Source: Bugulina stolonifera (lineage: Eukaryota > Bryozoa > Gymnolaemata > Cheilostomatida > Bugulidae). From it: a stretch of DNA of 64,000 nt. The position numbers and the translations under genes were made by a program. Shown here in pieces: positions 15,175-28,147 of the stretch. The notes beneath the pieces are model-generated. The model had not been told where the DNA came from and did not search any database. It saw nothing but the letters and a program-made list of their open reading frames with translations. The stretch covers positions 28,024,429 through 28,088,428 of the forward strand of contig OW285187.1 of NCBI GenBank assembly GCA_935421135.1, written 5' to 3'. The stretch's first letter is position 1; the number at the start of each line of letters is the position of its first letter.

Positions 15175-15523
15175 AACAAAAAACTTGTTCACAAACTATA
15201 TACAATTACAAAAATAAAATTACAATGCCTAGCCTTTCTATGATTAGGGCAGGCAATAGTAATGTAATACACATGTACTAGAAGCAAGAATTGAAATGGT
15301 GTATATTTACAGGTACATGTATGACCAGCAATTAAACCTAGAACCATCTAGGATGAGTACTGGAAAAAAAACTAGCAACTAAAACGATATTATTGTCACC
15401 ATGGTTACATAACCATTAAATTGATTGTTTAATATCAGCTTACGAAAACAAATTAAATACTCTGAGTATACTGAAGAGAATGTAAAACAGCAGTTACAAT
15501 TTTAATGTTGTAAAGGAACCTAA

Positions 15524-18500
15524 TTAGGTATCACTGACCCAATCCCACATGATGTACATTTCACCATCACTCATGACAGCAAAGTAAGGTGCTATAACAA
15601 CTCTGACACCCTCAAGCATGTACCTGACAGAGTCACTACTTGCCAGCAGGTTCTCACAGCATCTAATTACTTGGTCATATGAGATAGAGCTGTCCAAACC
15701 AAGTGATTGCAGTTGATACTCTTCCCTAACATAATCCATCAATTTCTCAGCTTCCTTTTTATTCCTTCAAATAAATCAGACAGCAAATTAGAGCACATCT
15801 GTGATACTTAAAACAATGGGCACCATTCGTCTATTCACCATCATCCTTCCAAGATTTTGAGATGCCTTTGCTTCCTCTAAAAGAAGGGAGAAAAAATTGG
15901 GACCAAGAACTTCTTATTCTGATTAATACAGGTAGCTCATGAATTCCCATGTTTATAACTGGGCCAGTGGTCACATTCCCAAAATCAAAAATCAAAACAT
16001 CATTTCAACACAATGGTGTAATATATATTTTTTGCAACAATTGCCAAGATAAGCAGAGTTGGGTCCAAGTCGACTTGCAAATCAACAAGTCAAGTCATTT
16101 CCAAAATTTTGGAGGCAAGTCGAAGTCAAGTCAGTGCTGCCTCATGCCAAGTCAAGTCAGCTGTCATGCAAATCACAAGTCAAGTCCAAGTCAAGTCAAG
16201 TGGAAGACAACTTCAAAAAATTTTACATTTTTTTTATAAAACATCATTTTTTTTCTTTTAGTAGGGATTCCAATCCATGAAAAACCTATTCCAAGGCCTA
16301 GCAGGGCATGTACATGTATGTTATGCAATCATGGTAAAGAACTAGTCTATATAAGTAGTATTATTGGCACTACAGTCGAGACTGGTCATATAGTATTATA
16401 TGCTGTATATTGTAATGGTGATACAATGCTACATAGCATATAAACAGCACATGTTACAGCACAGAGTGTCCACTGGCCAGTCCTGCAATTTAACTCTAGT
16501 AATTATTGCACTGTACATTGTATTCACTACTTACACCACACCTATGTTACACTTACACGACTTGCACTGTGTGTACTTGTGGCTATGCCTTGTGTAGTCT
16601 CACGTACACACAGCCTAGATATTGCCTCAATTGTGTACCCTCATAGCTAACCTTGATATACTCTGAGTGCTGCTAGTAGCACTGATCTAGTAAAAATGAA
16701 AAATAGGTAGGCAATTGAGACCTTTTTTCTATGTTGGCTAAACACTGTACACAATTTTTATTTGCCAGATTGACTTGGCAGAACCCAAGTCAAAATCACA
16801 AGTCATTCATGTGTCCAAGTCAAGTCAAGTCAAGTCACATTGATGCGCAAGTCAAAGACAAGTCAAGTCAGCAAGTTGGCAAGTCCAAGTCAAGTTGACT
16901 TGTTACTGGACTTAGCAAGTCAAGTCAAATCTATGACTTGGACCCAGCTCTGAAGATAAGTCAACCATTTTTAAGTTTCACTATAATGTTCTAACCACTA
17001 ATCAAATGCATAATATTATTGTAAAATTTTTATTTGATGATATTTTCATGGCATGATCAAACACTACTTACTCCTTGTATTTCCTCTGTAGTTCTATGGC
17101 AGCTCCCTCATTATCTCTGATAAAGTTTTTAATGGCCCAAACTGGACTATGGCTTGGTACACTAATATGGCCTTCAGGTGTTAGTGTTAATTCATCTCCC
17201 ATTGATCTAATCATATCAAGTACACAATTGAGATACAAGTCATATAATACATGTATATCATATTGGTAAAGTGGGAGTCATCTTCTCTTCTACATCAATT
17301 CATGGTAAACGCATAGAGAGCATTGTTTAGTTTCAGTAGCTAACATTATCTAGAAATTAACTTCCACTGAAATTAATAATTTGTAATAGCATTCAATGTG
17401 CACATGTACATGTTATTCACAGTAGAAAATGTTTCCAGATGCAAATACAGTACGAATCACGACAGAGTTATTGAGATGAATGGCACACCCATACCAACTT
17501 TTATATGTAGGCAAGCATGATGTACATCTTATTACACATATATTCTTACCCAGTGACAGCTATTTGTAAGTGCCTGAGAGATCGTGGGAGGTTAACAGAG
17601 CTCACTGTTCGAGACATGCCTAGTTTACTTATAAGATTAGCCAATGAGGAATAATATGACGAAGCTGTTGGAAGGGGCGGAGTTTGCCTTCGAACAATCT
17701 ACAAAAATGTGGCATTAAAAACACTGCACGGCTAAGTAAATTGGAACAAGGTAACACTTTGCACAACATATGGATGTATTGAATTGATGTAGCCGACCTG
17801 AATTCAATATTTAACAACACTGACCTCTATATCACCAAGTAAACCAGAGAGGTGCTGCTCAGCCTTTGGTATCAACTCTAAATACTTGTTACTGGTGTCT
17901 GCAGAGCTCAATGCCTACAATAGCAAATCTTACACAGTCTAATAACAGCATGTGAATAGGAGTGTTAAGCATCATCTACATCTACTCAATAACTATTTTG
18001 GGACAGTGCACATTATCATAACTAGTCATTCCTGTATATGGGCATATCCATAAATAAATGAAAAATACAGCAAAACTATATTTTCATTTCTATCCAAATA
18101 CAATGCTCTGAATGTACTAACAATATCCTATATTTACCAAATTTTCATAGCCAAACATTCTACATGTATATCCTCTCAATTTTCATCCGTGATGTGTCAA
18201 ACCTTAGATAGTTTACAAGTAAAAATATGCATGTAATTTGGGTGATTATTAAATGGGTGATAGCTTGACTTCGTAAAATGATACATTTTCATACATGCAT
18301 CACAACAAAAGCTACCCATGTCTTCTTGAGATTCCCCCACCTTGCAATCACCACAGCAAATAATGAGGTCTGTGTGCTCCTCATAGGTCAAGGCTCACTC
18401 AGTGTCCCACGACTAACAAAATATGTGCAAAAAAGTTTCTAATGCTTTTACTATCAAACCAATTTAGACAATAATCTGTTTTTACTTGGTTCTACTTGCA

Positions 18501-21500
18501 ACAATTGATGGTTAGAAATATTTTTTCTCAGACATGAAAATTTCTTACATCGTGCGGTTAGTCGTGGGACATGTCAGTCGTGGGACACCCCTAAAGTCTA
18601 CTAGGATTGTTAATGATTGCTCTAAGCATGGACAAAATATACATCCTGTTGAATCATATCATGTTTATGACATTTTACAAATATGATGCAATGGTTTAAA
18701 AGACAATTCTAGAACATCATGTCATTACATTGAGCATAACACAACAGATCACTTAGTTGCTCACAAGTAGTTCTGTTGTCAACATGGCAAGACCTAAAGC
18801 AGGAGCTGATCGACAAAGAAACTATAAAACCGGAATAAAACTAGATACAGCAAAATATGAATTGTACAAACAAACCAAGGCAGAACAATCTAAGGTTTCC
18901 AGAGCAAAGAGAAAGCAAGACATGTCAGAAGACGAACTACAGCGCTATAGAGAATATGAACGTCAAAGAAAACAGAAACAGCGGGATGCAAAGTCACAAA
19001 AGCTCAAGGTTAAGGTCACTAAAGGTAATCATTTCAAAAATAATTGAACATTAGAACTAAAAGTTTAATCCTTTATCTATTATTTCTACTGTGAGAATAT
19101 CATTGCCAATAAAACACTTCATGCTGTCATAATTATTAATTGATCTGATGCAAACAATTATTTTATATGAATCACTTTTAGGTAAATTACCAGACAGCTT
19201 TCCAGGATGAAATTCAAGCCGCACATTTCACATACAGACAGGTTACTGTATTCACATGCTGTATTTGGGCCAAAGATTTTCACCAATCATATTGCATCAC
19301 TAGTGATTATTTGCAGCATGATAAGTATGCTGTACACGCTTTTATGGACACATTATTCACTGATCTAAAGGAATGTTGCCCACATGTCAACTCGGTGTCC
19401 ATTTTCTCAGATGATGCTGCATCGCAATTTAAACAGAGATTTCTACTCTCAAACCTCAACTACTTCAAAGTGACCCACGACTTTGAACATTTAGAGTGGA
19501 ACTATTTTGCGACATCCCATGGAAAGGGTGCGGTAGATGGGATTGGTGGATCGGTAAAACGTCTGGTGTAGCGCCTTGTTAGATCAAGAAAAGAGATTCT
19601 CTCAAATGCTGAAGACTTACAACGTAGCCCACAAGTACAGCAAGAGCACAAAGATCATCCATGTAGCTACAGCCAAGATAAATGGGAACAGGGATTTCTT
19701 GAACCAAAGGTGGGAGAATGTTCGATCTATACCCGCTCTGCAAAAGATTCATCACGTTGCATCGCTTACTTCGGGTGCAATAGAGATCTCTGTAGTTGCA
19801 AAACTTCCAACAAGGAGGCACAGTTTTTATGATGCACCTGTAAGAACAGCCAGAGTGGCTGCAGAAGACATCTTGGAAGAGCTGCACATGTGAACTATTC
19901 CATAGACCTTAGTTCATATTTGGCCATTTACCAAAGTTTGACCGTTTACATGTTACAGCAGATTGAATCGCATAACAGCTTCTTAAGCTCTTCTATAGTT
20001 TATGTATAGCAGTTTATGGATATTTTAACTTCTTTATGTTAATAAAAACTTTGTTTGGATTAAATAAAACCACCCGCACTAAGTTAATCTAATGATTATT
20101 CACACACGTCCCACGACTAACATTTACACGTCCCGCGACTAACAATTCCAGATCATGAGCATGGACCTTAATAAAGATAGCACAACTAGAAAAGTAGTTC
20201 ATAACATGAGGCATTCTCTTAACTCTCTGATAAGACAAAAATCAATCTAATTAAAGCAGTCAAATCAGAGAAAAATGTAACAGTATATTGTTGGGTGGAA
20301 TTTTTACATTTGTGTGATGTCCCACGACTGACGCATATAGCCATATTTTTTTGCCAACTAATTGGAGTTAAACGCAAATTGGCTTCATAGCATATAATAA
20401 CATGCTCTGATCAAGTATTTGGGCAAATTTTGTGTCCTTAACATGAAAACTTTTGGAGAAATCCACATATATATCCTCTGAATGTCCCACGACTAATTAT
20501 GGACATGCCCATATATAAAGAAACTTTGCTTCCCTACTACCCTCATGGTTTATGGCTGTAACAACAAAGAACTTTAATAATATTTCACCAAGAACCAACA
20601 TAACATACCTATTCTACACCTGTTAATAACACTAGACTTCAAGCGACAGTATCATCTACATGTACCAGCAAATATCATTTTATGCAGAGTCATAGCACTC
20701 TGCAAAATACAATTGGGTTTGCCAAGTGTCCCGCCAGAAACTGAATTTTCTGTATTTCACTAGGAATACTACAAATTATAAAACAGTGATTAAAAAAATA
20801 GTATATGACTAACCTCTGCCCATTGCACATGTACTTGATCACTGCATAGGGCTATGTCACCATTTAGTGACACTCCACTCTCAGTACCAAATATTACCTT
20901 CTTACCTGCGGGTGAAAACAAGTCATATTACTGGGCTATATTATACAGACTGCCGCAACATTTACATTTGAAATTTAAAACTGTTATCTCAAAGCAAAAT
21001 ACTGTTACTAAAAATGTTTATTAGAGTGCTTGAACTTTGTAGCACATTTTGTAGCACATTGCAGTGTGTAGCCTATAGGCTATATTACTATACAATGCAC
21101 AATGTACATACTGGAATGCATGCTGGAACAAACATAACAAGTTAAATTATTCACGGTTCAAAGGGTTGCAGTGGTAAACAAGTTGCCAACTATACCTAAA
21201 TAAAAAATAATATAAACAAGTAGATAGATTAGACATTCCCATACCAAACCAGGTTGAATATAAAAATCACCTGCAACCAAGTGCCTGTACCCTATTTCTC
21301 TTTCCAACAGGTGCTGTAAGTTCTTTAGGGAAGCTAGTTGATGTGTCCCTTTCCATCCACAGCTCCATATAATATCAACTATGTTGTATGTTGCACTAAT
21401 CTCATCATGTATTGCTGTGTAGCAGTCCCTCCGGGGTTGGGAACTTTTCTCCAATCTCCTAGCATTCTCTATATTCTTGGTCACCCATTTGCTACATAAT

Positions 21501-24500
21501 ACAAGACATACACAGATACACTGGGCTGCAGAACACACAAATACATACATTGTATGCAGGAGTTATGTAAAATATAATATCATATAATACCTAGTATACC
21601 TAGATGTAAGTCATGATATAAAATACTAGTAATGTTGGCCAGATAAATGGAGTAAATTACATTTAATCATGTTATCCATTAGTTCATATTGTTTCTAGGA
21701 TCACAATCTTGTAACCTTTTAATCAATTTAAATTACACATTAGAGATTGAATTTCATTCACATTGATAATGCCAATCTATCATATTTCTTTTATTAATTG
21801 TCTTCTCTCTAAATGTCAATGGAGTCCACTTACTGCAGGGTTACAGCTGGTTTCATATTTTTCACTTCCTGCCAGATATCTGTAAAGGGATAGTCTTTGC
21901 CAGTGGCAGCCATATAGTGTCTCTGTATCCATACTATTGGTCTATCAGAGTCGTGCTCCAATGGTTGTTGTCGGTTGTTCTCAATGATCTCATCAACAGC
22001 CTCTAGAGATAGATTGCTGGCCTCCAGTAAACATCTCACTGTCTTCAACACATCCCCTTCTAAATTCACCTTCACTACCTTTAGATCAGCTAAAATACAT
22101 GTATATAGTATATACAGCATCCATGCACATAGAACAACAGTAAACCCACCAGTAGGTACATAGTACAACATATGTATAAATAAACATGCACATGCATATT
22201 GCGCATGTATATCATAATGATCAATTATTCTACGTCTAGGTGATGTACCTACATGCATGTGCAAGTACTGGCATGTGTGAGTGTAGTATATATGTAGGTG
22301 TCTAGTAGTATGCCTACAAGCTATATACTTGTATATAAAATCCTTTGGTATGCGAGAAGGGAATATTATATTATTATTGATTATGTAATATGTAGTAATA
22401 ATCAAGAGATCAACACTCAACACTAATCAGCTATGTACATGTAACAGAACAGCATTACTGCACAATAAACAAGTAATTACTAATTAGATGTATAGTCACT
22501 AGTTCATAGGATTATTTCTATACACATTACATGAATATATAGCTGAGTAGTATCAGGTGAATTAGCATCCATTTTTCCAGAAAAATTAAGGTTCGCGTAG
22601 TTACTAGCACTGGCATTTCACTGCTGGAGTGCGCATGTACATGTATATCTACATACAGGTATTAGGCTATTGAATATTATATTTTGAAGTTGTCCTCTCC
22701 CAACTCCTATAGCTTTGTCTTTGCCAGGGTGTACTAGGCGTGTCGGTAGACTGACTGACTAGTATACTCACTGTGACTGTGACTAGATGGTGTGTCGGTA
22801 GGAAGTTGTCTCTGATAGAACTTAAGAGGCTGATCGCTGACTAGTTTAGATCCCATATCAGTGCTCTGTATGTACTCATGGAGTGCCTTCAGCGACTCCT
22901 CATTCACGCTCTAAAATATGAAGCGGAAAGAATATCATGGGGAGTACATATATCACATGAAAGTGTAAGCAATGCTTGTCCAAGGGGCCGTTAGGTGCAG
23001 CCTTGGAGGAATTTGGATAGCCTTAGATCCTTCTATGGGGCTTAGAGCTCAACCAGTAATATAATATATATAGAAGACAACTTCTGCTGCTTCAGTTTTG
23101 GCAAAGGACAAAGTTTATCTAAAATTTCTCGACTTGCACACGTAACTCCCATGGGAACAGTTCAGAAACGACATAAAGTTCAGGTTGTAACTGAATGTTT
23201 AGTACACAATTTTCAAACTGGAAGTTGAGGCTTGAAAACATTTATTTTACATGAAATTTTCTTGCCACCAATTCTTGGAAAGGTGAACATTTACATGGTG
23301 ACAGCTGACAAACTGTTGGTATGTTGATGCATCAACTGGCATGATGTGCTCTGGATATTTTTTCAAAAACAAAGTTAAACTCAATTTGAAATGATCTATA
23401 TATTTATTATATCAAGGTATTATGGAAGTGTAGTGCGTTAACTGCCCTGAATTTGAACTGGACCCTGGATACACTCACTAATAATAGCCATGATAACAGC
23501 CAATAAGCAATGTTACTGCGTTACTACAATGTGTTTGCTAGTTGATATAAACTGGTTATATCTAGCTGTAACAGCATTTGCATTACATTACATGCATATA
23601 CTGGCTAGAGAGGAGCAAAGCCCTATAAGATTTTGGGAGGGCAACCCAGGGATCCCAAACCATAAATGAGTTAAAATTCATTTAAATGTAGTACATGTAC
23701 ATGTATGCAACAACAACAAGTGTGATATAATATTATACTAAAACTATTATTGGAGTAGAGTCTACATCACAAGTGGAGGGGACAACAGCCTCTTGGGTCA
23801 ACAGATAAGCATGCAGGGAATTAGGTCAATGATGTACACTCTACATGTACATTGTACATGTATATAGAACCATAAGACGAGAGTGAATTCCTAGACCCCA
23901 TGTACAATGCCACAAGATTACCCCTAACTAGTTGCTTCAAAAGAACCATTTTTATCTATTCATCACTAATGTGTTCAATCAGTCTATATAGTGACCTGGA
24001 TTATAAAGTAAAACCTAGTACAATGATTAATACAGTGTGCAAATATTATTCTTTGTGGTCTACTGAATACCCTACTTGTGGTTCCTGCAGACCAAAATAT
24101 CACTGCATGGTTTATGGACCCTGGGGATTTGAGGTAACCTTGAATATGGGCATCAGATTTGAAATCACTGTATGCAGGGAAAAGTGTGTAATGTAGTAGG
24201 AATTGCTTACTTGGTGAATAGTAATGAGTTACATGGGAAAGTCTGGAAATAGCAGCAGTGAAGTACATGTAACTGTAACAACATGCTTCAGATTTTATGT
24301 TAGCCTTAGGTCACGTTTATGCTGTAGATATTGGAAGTATTCAAGATGGGAACACATGCACAAGCAGACAGATGCAATACTGAGTGAACGGTAACCATAG
24401 TTCTTTAGCAGAACTGAAGCAGAAGAGTTTGTCTCTCTATTTATCTTGGAAGGTCCCATGACAACCCAATTGTGTCGATCGTCAGTGTAAATCTAAGGCT

Positions 24501-25096
24501 AATCAAAATAGTGCAACAGACTACGCCCACACAAGGGTAAAGGTGCGTGTATCCACGCAAACTAGGTAATCAATCACATGAGTTCTCAATGCACGCTAAC
24601 CTTGGGCTCAGGATGTTGTCCAAACAGGTCTGGATGTACACTAAATATGAAGGGTCTGAGGATAGCCTGTAGTTTGGACGCTGAAGGATCATGTGGTACG
24701 TGAGACATACACCTGTTAGTACAAGACTGCGTATTAATCATAGTAGAAATTAGCAATGTGGAATATGTAAGGTTATGCACAGATCACATTATATGCATAT
24801 TATATCTATTGTGCATGCAAATACGATAAAAAAACCAGCACATTTCTAATGAATGCGTGTAGGTGGGCATAAACATGTAGATAAGGGGGCCTGGGTGAAC
24901 TGAGAAGTCATAGCATAGTTGTATACTAGCACAGATAAACATTTTTATATCGTATTGGTTTGTGAGCTAACGTACATGTAGACAAAGCAATGTGAGTATG
25001 TGAGAATGAGGGTGGCGATAAATGAATGCATACTTTAACGACGTACCTGCGTAATGCACATCCTCCTATTCTAGTGGCGGTAGAAGTAGAGAACAT
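15524..25096 (-). CDS. TCAIM: TCAIM, mitochondrial T-cell activation inhibitor homologue (DUF4460/DUF4461)
   Basis: Exons in transcript order: 25096-25047, 24712-24601, 22910-22772, 22089-21834, 21491-21271, 20905-20814, 17914-17825, 17698-17550, 17206-17072, 15764-15524. Phase is kept at every GT-AG junction; the total is 494 aa, close to the roughly 500 aa of vertebrate TCAIM. Exon 1 (MFSTSTATRIGGCALR) has Arg and Ser/Thr and no acid, like a mitochondrial import leader. Exon 2 holds the J-like motif ILRPFIFSVHPDLFGQHP with HPD at residues 43-45, and exon 3 NEESLKALHEYIQ and LKFYQRQLP, the DUF4460 hallmark. Exon 5 has WSCGWKGTHQLASLKNLQHL and the last exon LEGVRVVIAPYF and YIMWDW, as in DUF4461. 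Vertebrate TCAIM is a mitochondrial protein that damps T-cell activation; a sponge-like animal lacks T cells, so the ancestral role is probably mitochondrial. The exon 1 choice rests on leader character and phase. Two transposons sit in introns 6 and 9. Confidence 0.88.
16054..16952. mobile_element. Non-autonomous hAT-like element made of AAGTC repeats, in TCAIM intron 9
   Basis: The left end CAGAGTTGGGTCCAAGTC (16054-16071) and the right end GACTTGGACCCAGCTCTG (16935-16952) are inverted repeats with one mismatch over 18 bp. They start with CAGAG, the usual hAT end. The element is flanked on both sides by the 8-bp direct repeat AAGATAAG (16046-16053 and 16953-16960), the target duplication length of hAT transposons. 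The subterminal parts are runs of CAAGTC/AAGTC on the left (16060-16205) and right (16780-16930). The middle is AT-rich with no transposase. It is probably mobilised by an hAT enzyme elsewhere. Confidence 0.82.
18035..20515 (+). mobile_element. 2.5-kb DNA transposon with terminal inverted repeats, in TCAIM intron 6
   Basis: The left end TATATGGGCATATCCATAA (18035-18053) and the right end, the reverse complement of TATATGGGCATGTCCATAA (20497-20515), match at 18 of 19 bases. Target duplication is TA or TATA; the palindromic ends make it ambiguous. Inside lies a broken transposase on the plus strand and seven copies of a GTCCCACGACTAAC-type motif at 18404, 18557 (reverse), 18573 (reverse), 20108, 20130, 20319 and 20484. 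These cluster toward the two ends, as transposase-binding sites do. I cannot name the superfamily with confidence. Confidence 0.8.
18784..19893 (+). pseudogene. Broken transposase of the 18-20.5 kb transposon
   Basis: The N-terminal piece starts at ATG 18784 (MARPKAGADRQRNYKTG) and is a highly basic, helical region (KVSRAKRKQDMSEDELQRY, ERQRKQKQRDAK) up to about 19024, where GTAATC could be a splice donor. After an acceptor-like TTTTAG at about 19190 a second reading frame runs VNYQTAFQDEIQAAHFTYRQ, DKYAVHAFMDTLFTDLKE, SIFSDDAASQFKQRF and YFATSHGKGAVDGIGGSVKR, the conserved catalytic-type block of a family widespread in invertebrate transposons. It then hits an in-frame TAG at 19569-19571, and the last conserved part (VATAKINGNRDFLNQRWENV, 19576-19893) is in another frame. 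One stop and one frameshift, plus a probably shortened middle, mean this copy is dead. Confidence 0.7.
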
Positions 25097-25380
25097 CTCA
25101 TCACAGGTGGGCCTTCCTGTCTATCCAAATCACGCAGCTTCCACTAAATTAGGTTATGTGTTTAGGCGAGCATCAACAAAGGTTCTTCAATCTTTAAATA
25201 ATTATACTAATGATAGGCTTTCAGGCAAATCTTAGGCTGTCTTTGAAGAAATTTATAGATAGGGTTAGGAGTAAGGGCAGTCAACCAATAAAACAAAGAG
25301 AAGACAACTTCTCCTGCTTCAGTTGCGGTGAAGGACAAAGGCTATTTCAAAATTCTCCTTTTCTGCACCTAACATCTACG
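23072..25380 (+). repeat. Two related dispersed repeat copies (23072-23150 and 25298-25380)
   Basis: Both copies begin AGAAGACAACTTCT, then TGCTTCAGTT, a short variable stretch and AAGGACAAAG, then an AATTCTC-like and CTGCAC-like tail. They are clearly related over about 80 bp, with substitutions. One lies in TCAIM intron 2, the other just upstream of TCAIM exon 1. Both carry the GTTGTC-family box (as GACAACTTC) at one end, showing that this box marks longer dispersed elements. Confidence 0.55.
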
Positions 25381-28147
25381 ATCAAAATAAAAACAGTTCT
25401 GATACCTTATGCCAATAATTATTATGTCAGTGTTGTTCTGATTCAGGTATATACAATAATCTACATCACCACATGTATAAACACTACCGCCTGTACTCAA
25501 CTTTTACTCCCCCTGACTCTAAACCAATTTACCTACATACATCACAATTTTCATGTTCTGAAGCACACTTCTACTGCATGCAATACTACTGAATATATAA
25601 TACTGAAATAAAGTTGCACTACTGCTACTAGCTACTACTCCACTGCTGCTGCTGCCACCGCTCCTGCTGCTACTACTGAATATCTAATATTGAATTTGAA
25701 ATATAAGTTCCACTACTACTACTACAACTCCACTACTGCTGCTGTTGCTACTACTACTACTACTAGGACTATAAACTATTACTGTACAAAAAATTAGTAG
25801 ATTAGTTGAACAAGCTAACTAGTTAAGTTACTAAGTGATTGGCTAACTAAATGAACAAGTTTACTAATTTAATTTTCAAGTTCAAAGCTTGCCTTACTTA
25901 ATATCCCCGTTAATTGGTGCAATGCAAAAAGTTTATTTTAACACACCAGCCCAAAATCTTTTGTATGTTTAGAAACAAAACAATACCTTGCGTACGTGAT
26001 CAAGAAACCTGATGTTTCCACTAGGCAACTAACTACTAACTACATACATTTGTATTTACTGTTATAATAACATGCCTTTTAAACTAGTGTGATCAAGCTT
26101 GTTCCTAACTAGTTTCCGTGGGCTGTCAACACTCCCGCGTATTCATCAGCTCAAGTATGGATCTACTACTACATTATTGGCTTTGTCTCCCTCTTGTCTT
26201 ACTTTTCCGTTAACCAATCGTAAGCAATCTCGCTTGATATTCAAGTGCTAAACGACTACTTTCGGCAGTCACATAAAGGTTGTTTGGTTATGAATTTATG
26301 ACGAAATTGTATTTGAGAGGGAACAACTTCGTAATATAATTGACATTTTAGTACTACAGATTGGCAGAAATACAGTGAATTAGAATTGGAACACCCAGCC
26401 ATGCCAAGTGTCCATATTCAGATTTTATTTCTGTATCTGTTCCTACCAATTTTCCAGCCATTCTGATTTTATATCTATGGTGAATAAAATTGTTACTAAA
26501 CCTCAGAAAACACAAGATAAAACGTAAAATAAGTCATTTACATTGAATAGAATATTTTACAAGCCACCAAATAACACTAAAATGGATAATTTGATACTTT
26601 TAGAGATAATTTTTGTCATATCTATGAATCCTGGTACTTGTACAGGGATTTTGAGTAATCAACACCAGACTTTGTGCTCTTGCTCCTTGACAAGTATGGT
26701 AGCAAATGGTACAAATTTTAATTTATACCACTCACTCTGTTGTACTCTTTTGCATGTCATATTCAAAGATATACAGTATCCATGTCGATAAAACACTTGT
26801 CATACAGAACATTTACATTTAATAACACAGCTCCTTTATATGACATTATTTTCATGTGAAGTTGTCATCTCTCTCATTTTCCTAAAACAGTGTTGCAAGT
26901 CAGCAATAAAGGCAAATACACAAAAATACATTGGGTTTTCTATTATTTATTACATTATTACGAGTAGAGAAAAGAGAAGACAGACACGTTCAGTAGACAG
27001 AGAGTTTTCTGAAAATAACTAACCTCACAAGCCATAAGTGCAGTTGTAATCACATTGTATGGTAAAGTAGACAATACTTTAGTTTTACATTCATTCATTC
27101 AAATTATCAGTAGACAAGTGTTGCTCAGGTAAAGGATTTTATGGTTATCACGCTTTATCATAATACAATGGGCAACAGTTACAAGTTACTGTTATTTAAA
27201 AATGGTTCTTATACTAAGTACATTGTATAAGTTTGTATACCATCCTATAGATTAGAAAGGCTATGCACTGAATTGGAGTAGAGTTTTAGTAATAATTTGT
27301 AATTTTATTTGTAATTTTCACATGTATTTGCTTTTCCATTCATCTATTATGGTGCATACATGTCAATACAGTGTATATGTATATATGCAGACTAATGCTT
27401 CCATCCTAAAGATCCTCAACTCAAGAAAGACAAGTAAATTTCAAGAGAGGACAACTTCAAACTGCAGTTGATTGCTGAGTAGCTTGAGCCCATAAAATAA
27501 CATTGTTTTTTGAGCCCATAATATCATTTTTTGGACTCTAGCCATTGTCGGCTGAGTTAAAAAACCCAGGCATGACTCTGGAAACTTGAAAATTGAGTCC
27601 TACATTCAATATGTCCACAACAATTTACATGTATACCAACTTGAAACCTAGTGAAGACGTTTGATGACAGAGTGTTGCTACAGCTAAACTACCTGCAAAC
27701 TAAACTACAATACATGTAGGTGTGATTCACCATTTACTAGAACTGATAATAATAATTTTTGTGTATTTGTGGGTAGAATAAGGTAGGAGTGGAGAATGCA
27801 GGTATTACTAGGGTGAGAATATCTTAACCCTAAATTCTTGGTACTATAACCAGAGCCTATGATACCAACTATGGGTAGAATTACATTATCTGACCATTAC
27901 AATATTATATTACAATTTACACAAGCAAGGTGTGTAAGTGCGTGCTAGCTCCTACTTTTCAACTATGAAATTTATACTATTAAAACAGTATTACTAAAAC
28001 TGAAATACTGCTGTTTATTCGGTGACCTGTTGTATAATGCAAGTATGAATGAGTATTTGTTTAAAATATAAATTATATAGAAATGGTACATAGACCTGAA
28101 TCTATAGAGTATTTCATGAATTACATGTCCAATAGTTCAGAGAAAAC
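25097..28147. other. Gene-poor region with trinucleotide repeats
   Basis: No convincing gene is seen between TCAIM exon 1 and TRIM-like gene A. It holds a degenerate ACT/GCT trinucleotide tract at about 25612-25770, GTTGTC-family half-sites (25298, 26859 and 27445), and AT-rich unique sequence. The TCAIM promoter should lie just above 25096 on the minus strand; no clear core element was recognised. TTTATT at 28014-28019 is a possible poly(A) signal for TRIM-like gene A. Confidence 0.5.

Noticed and set aside
26840..27022. A small plus-strand frame with hydrophobic start
   Set aside because: It overlaps a GTTGTC-family half-site in gene-poor DNA and has no supporting signal.
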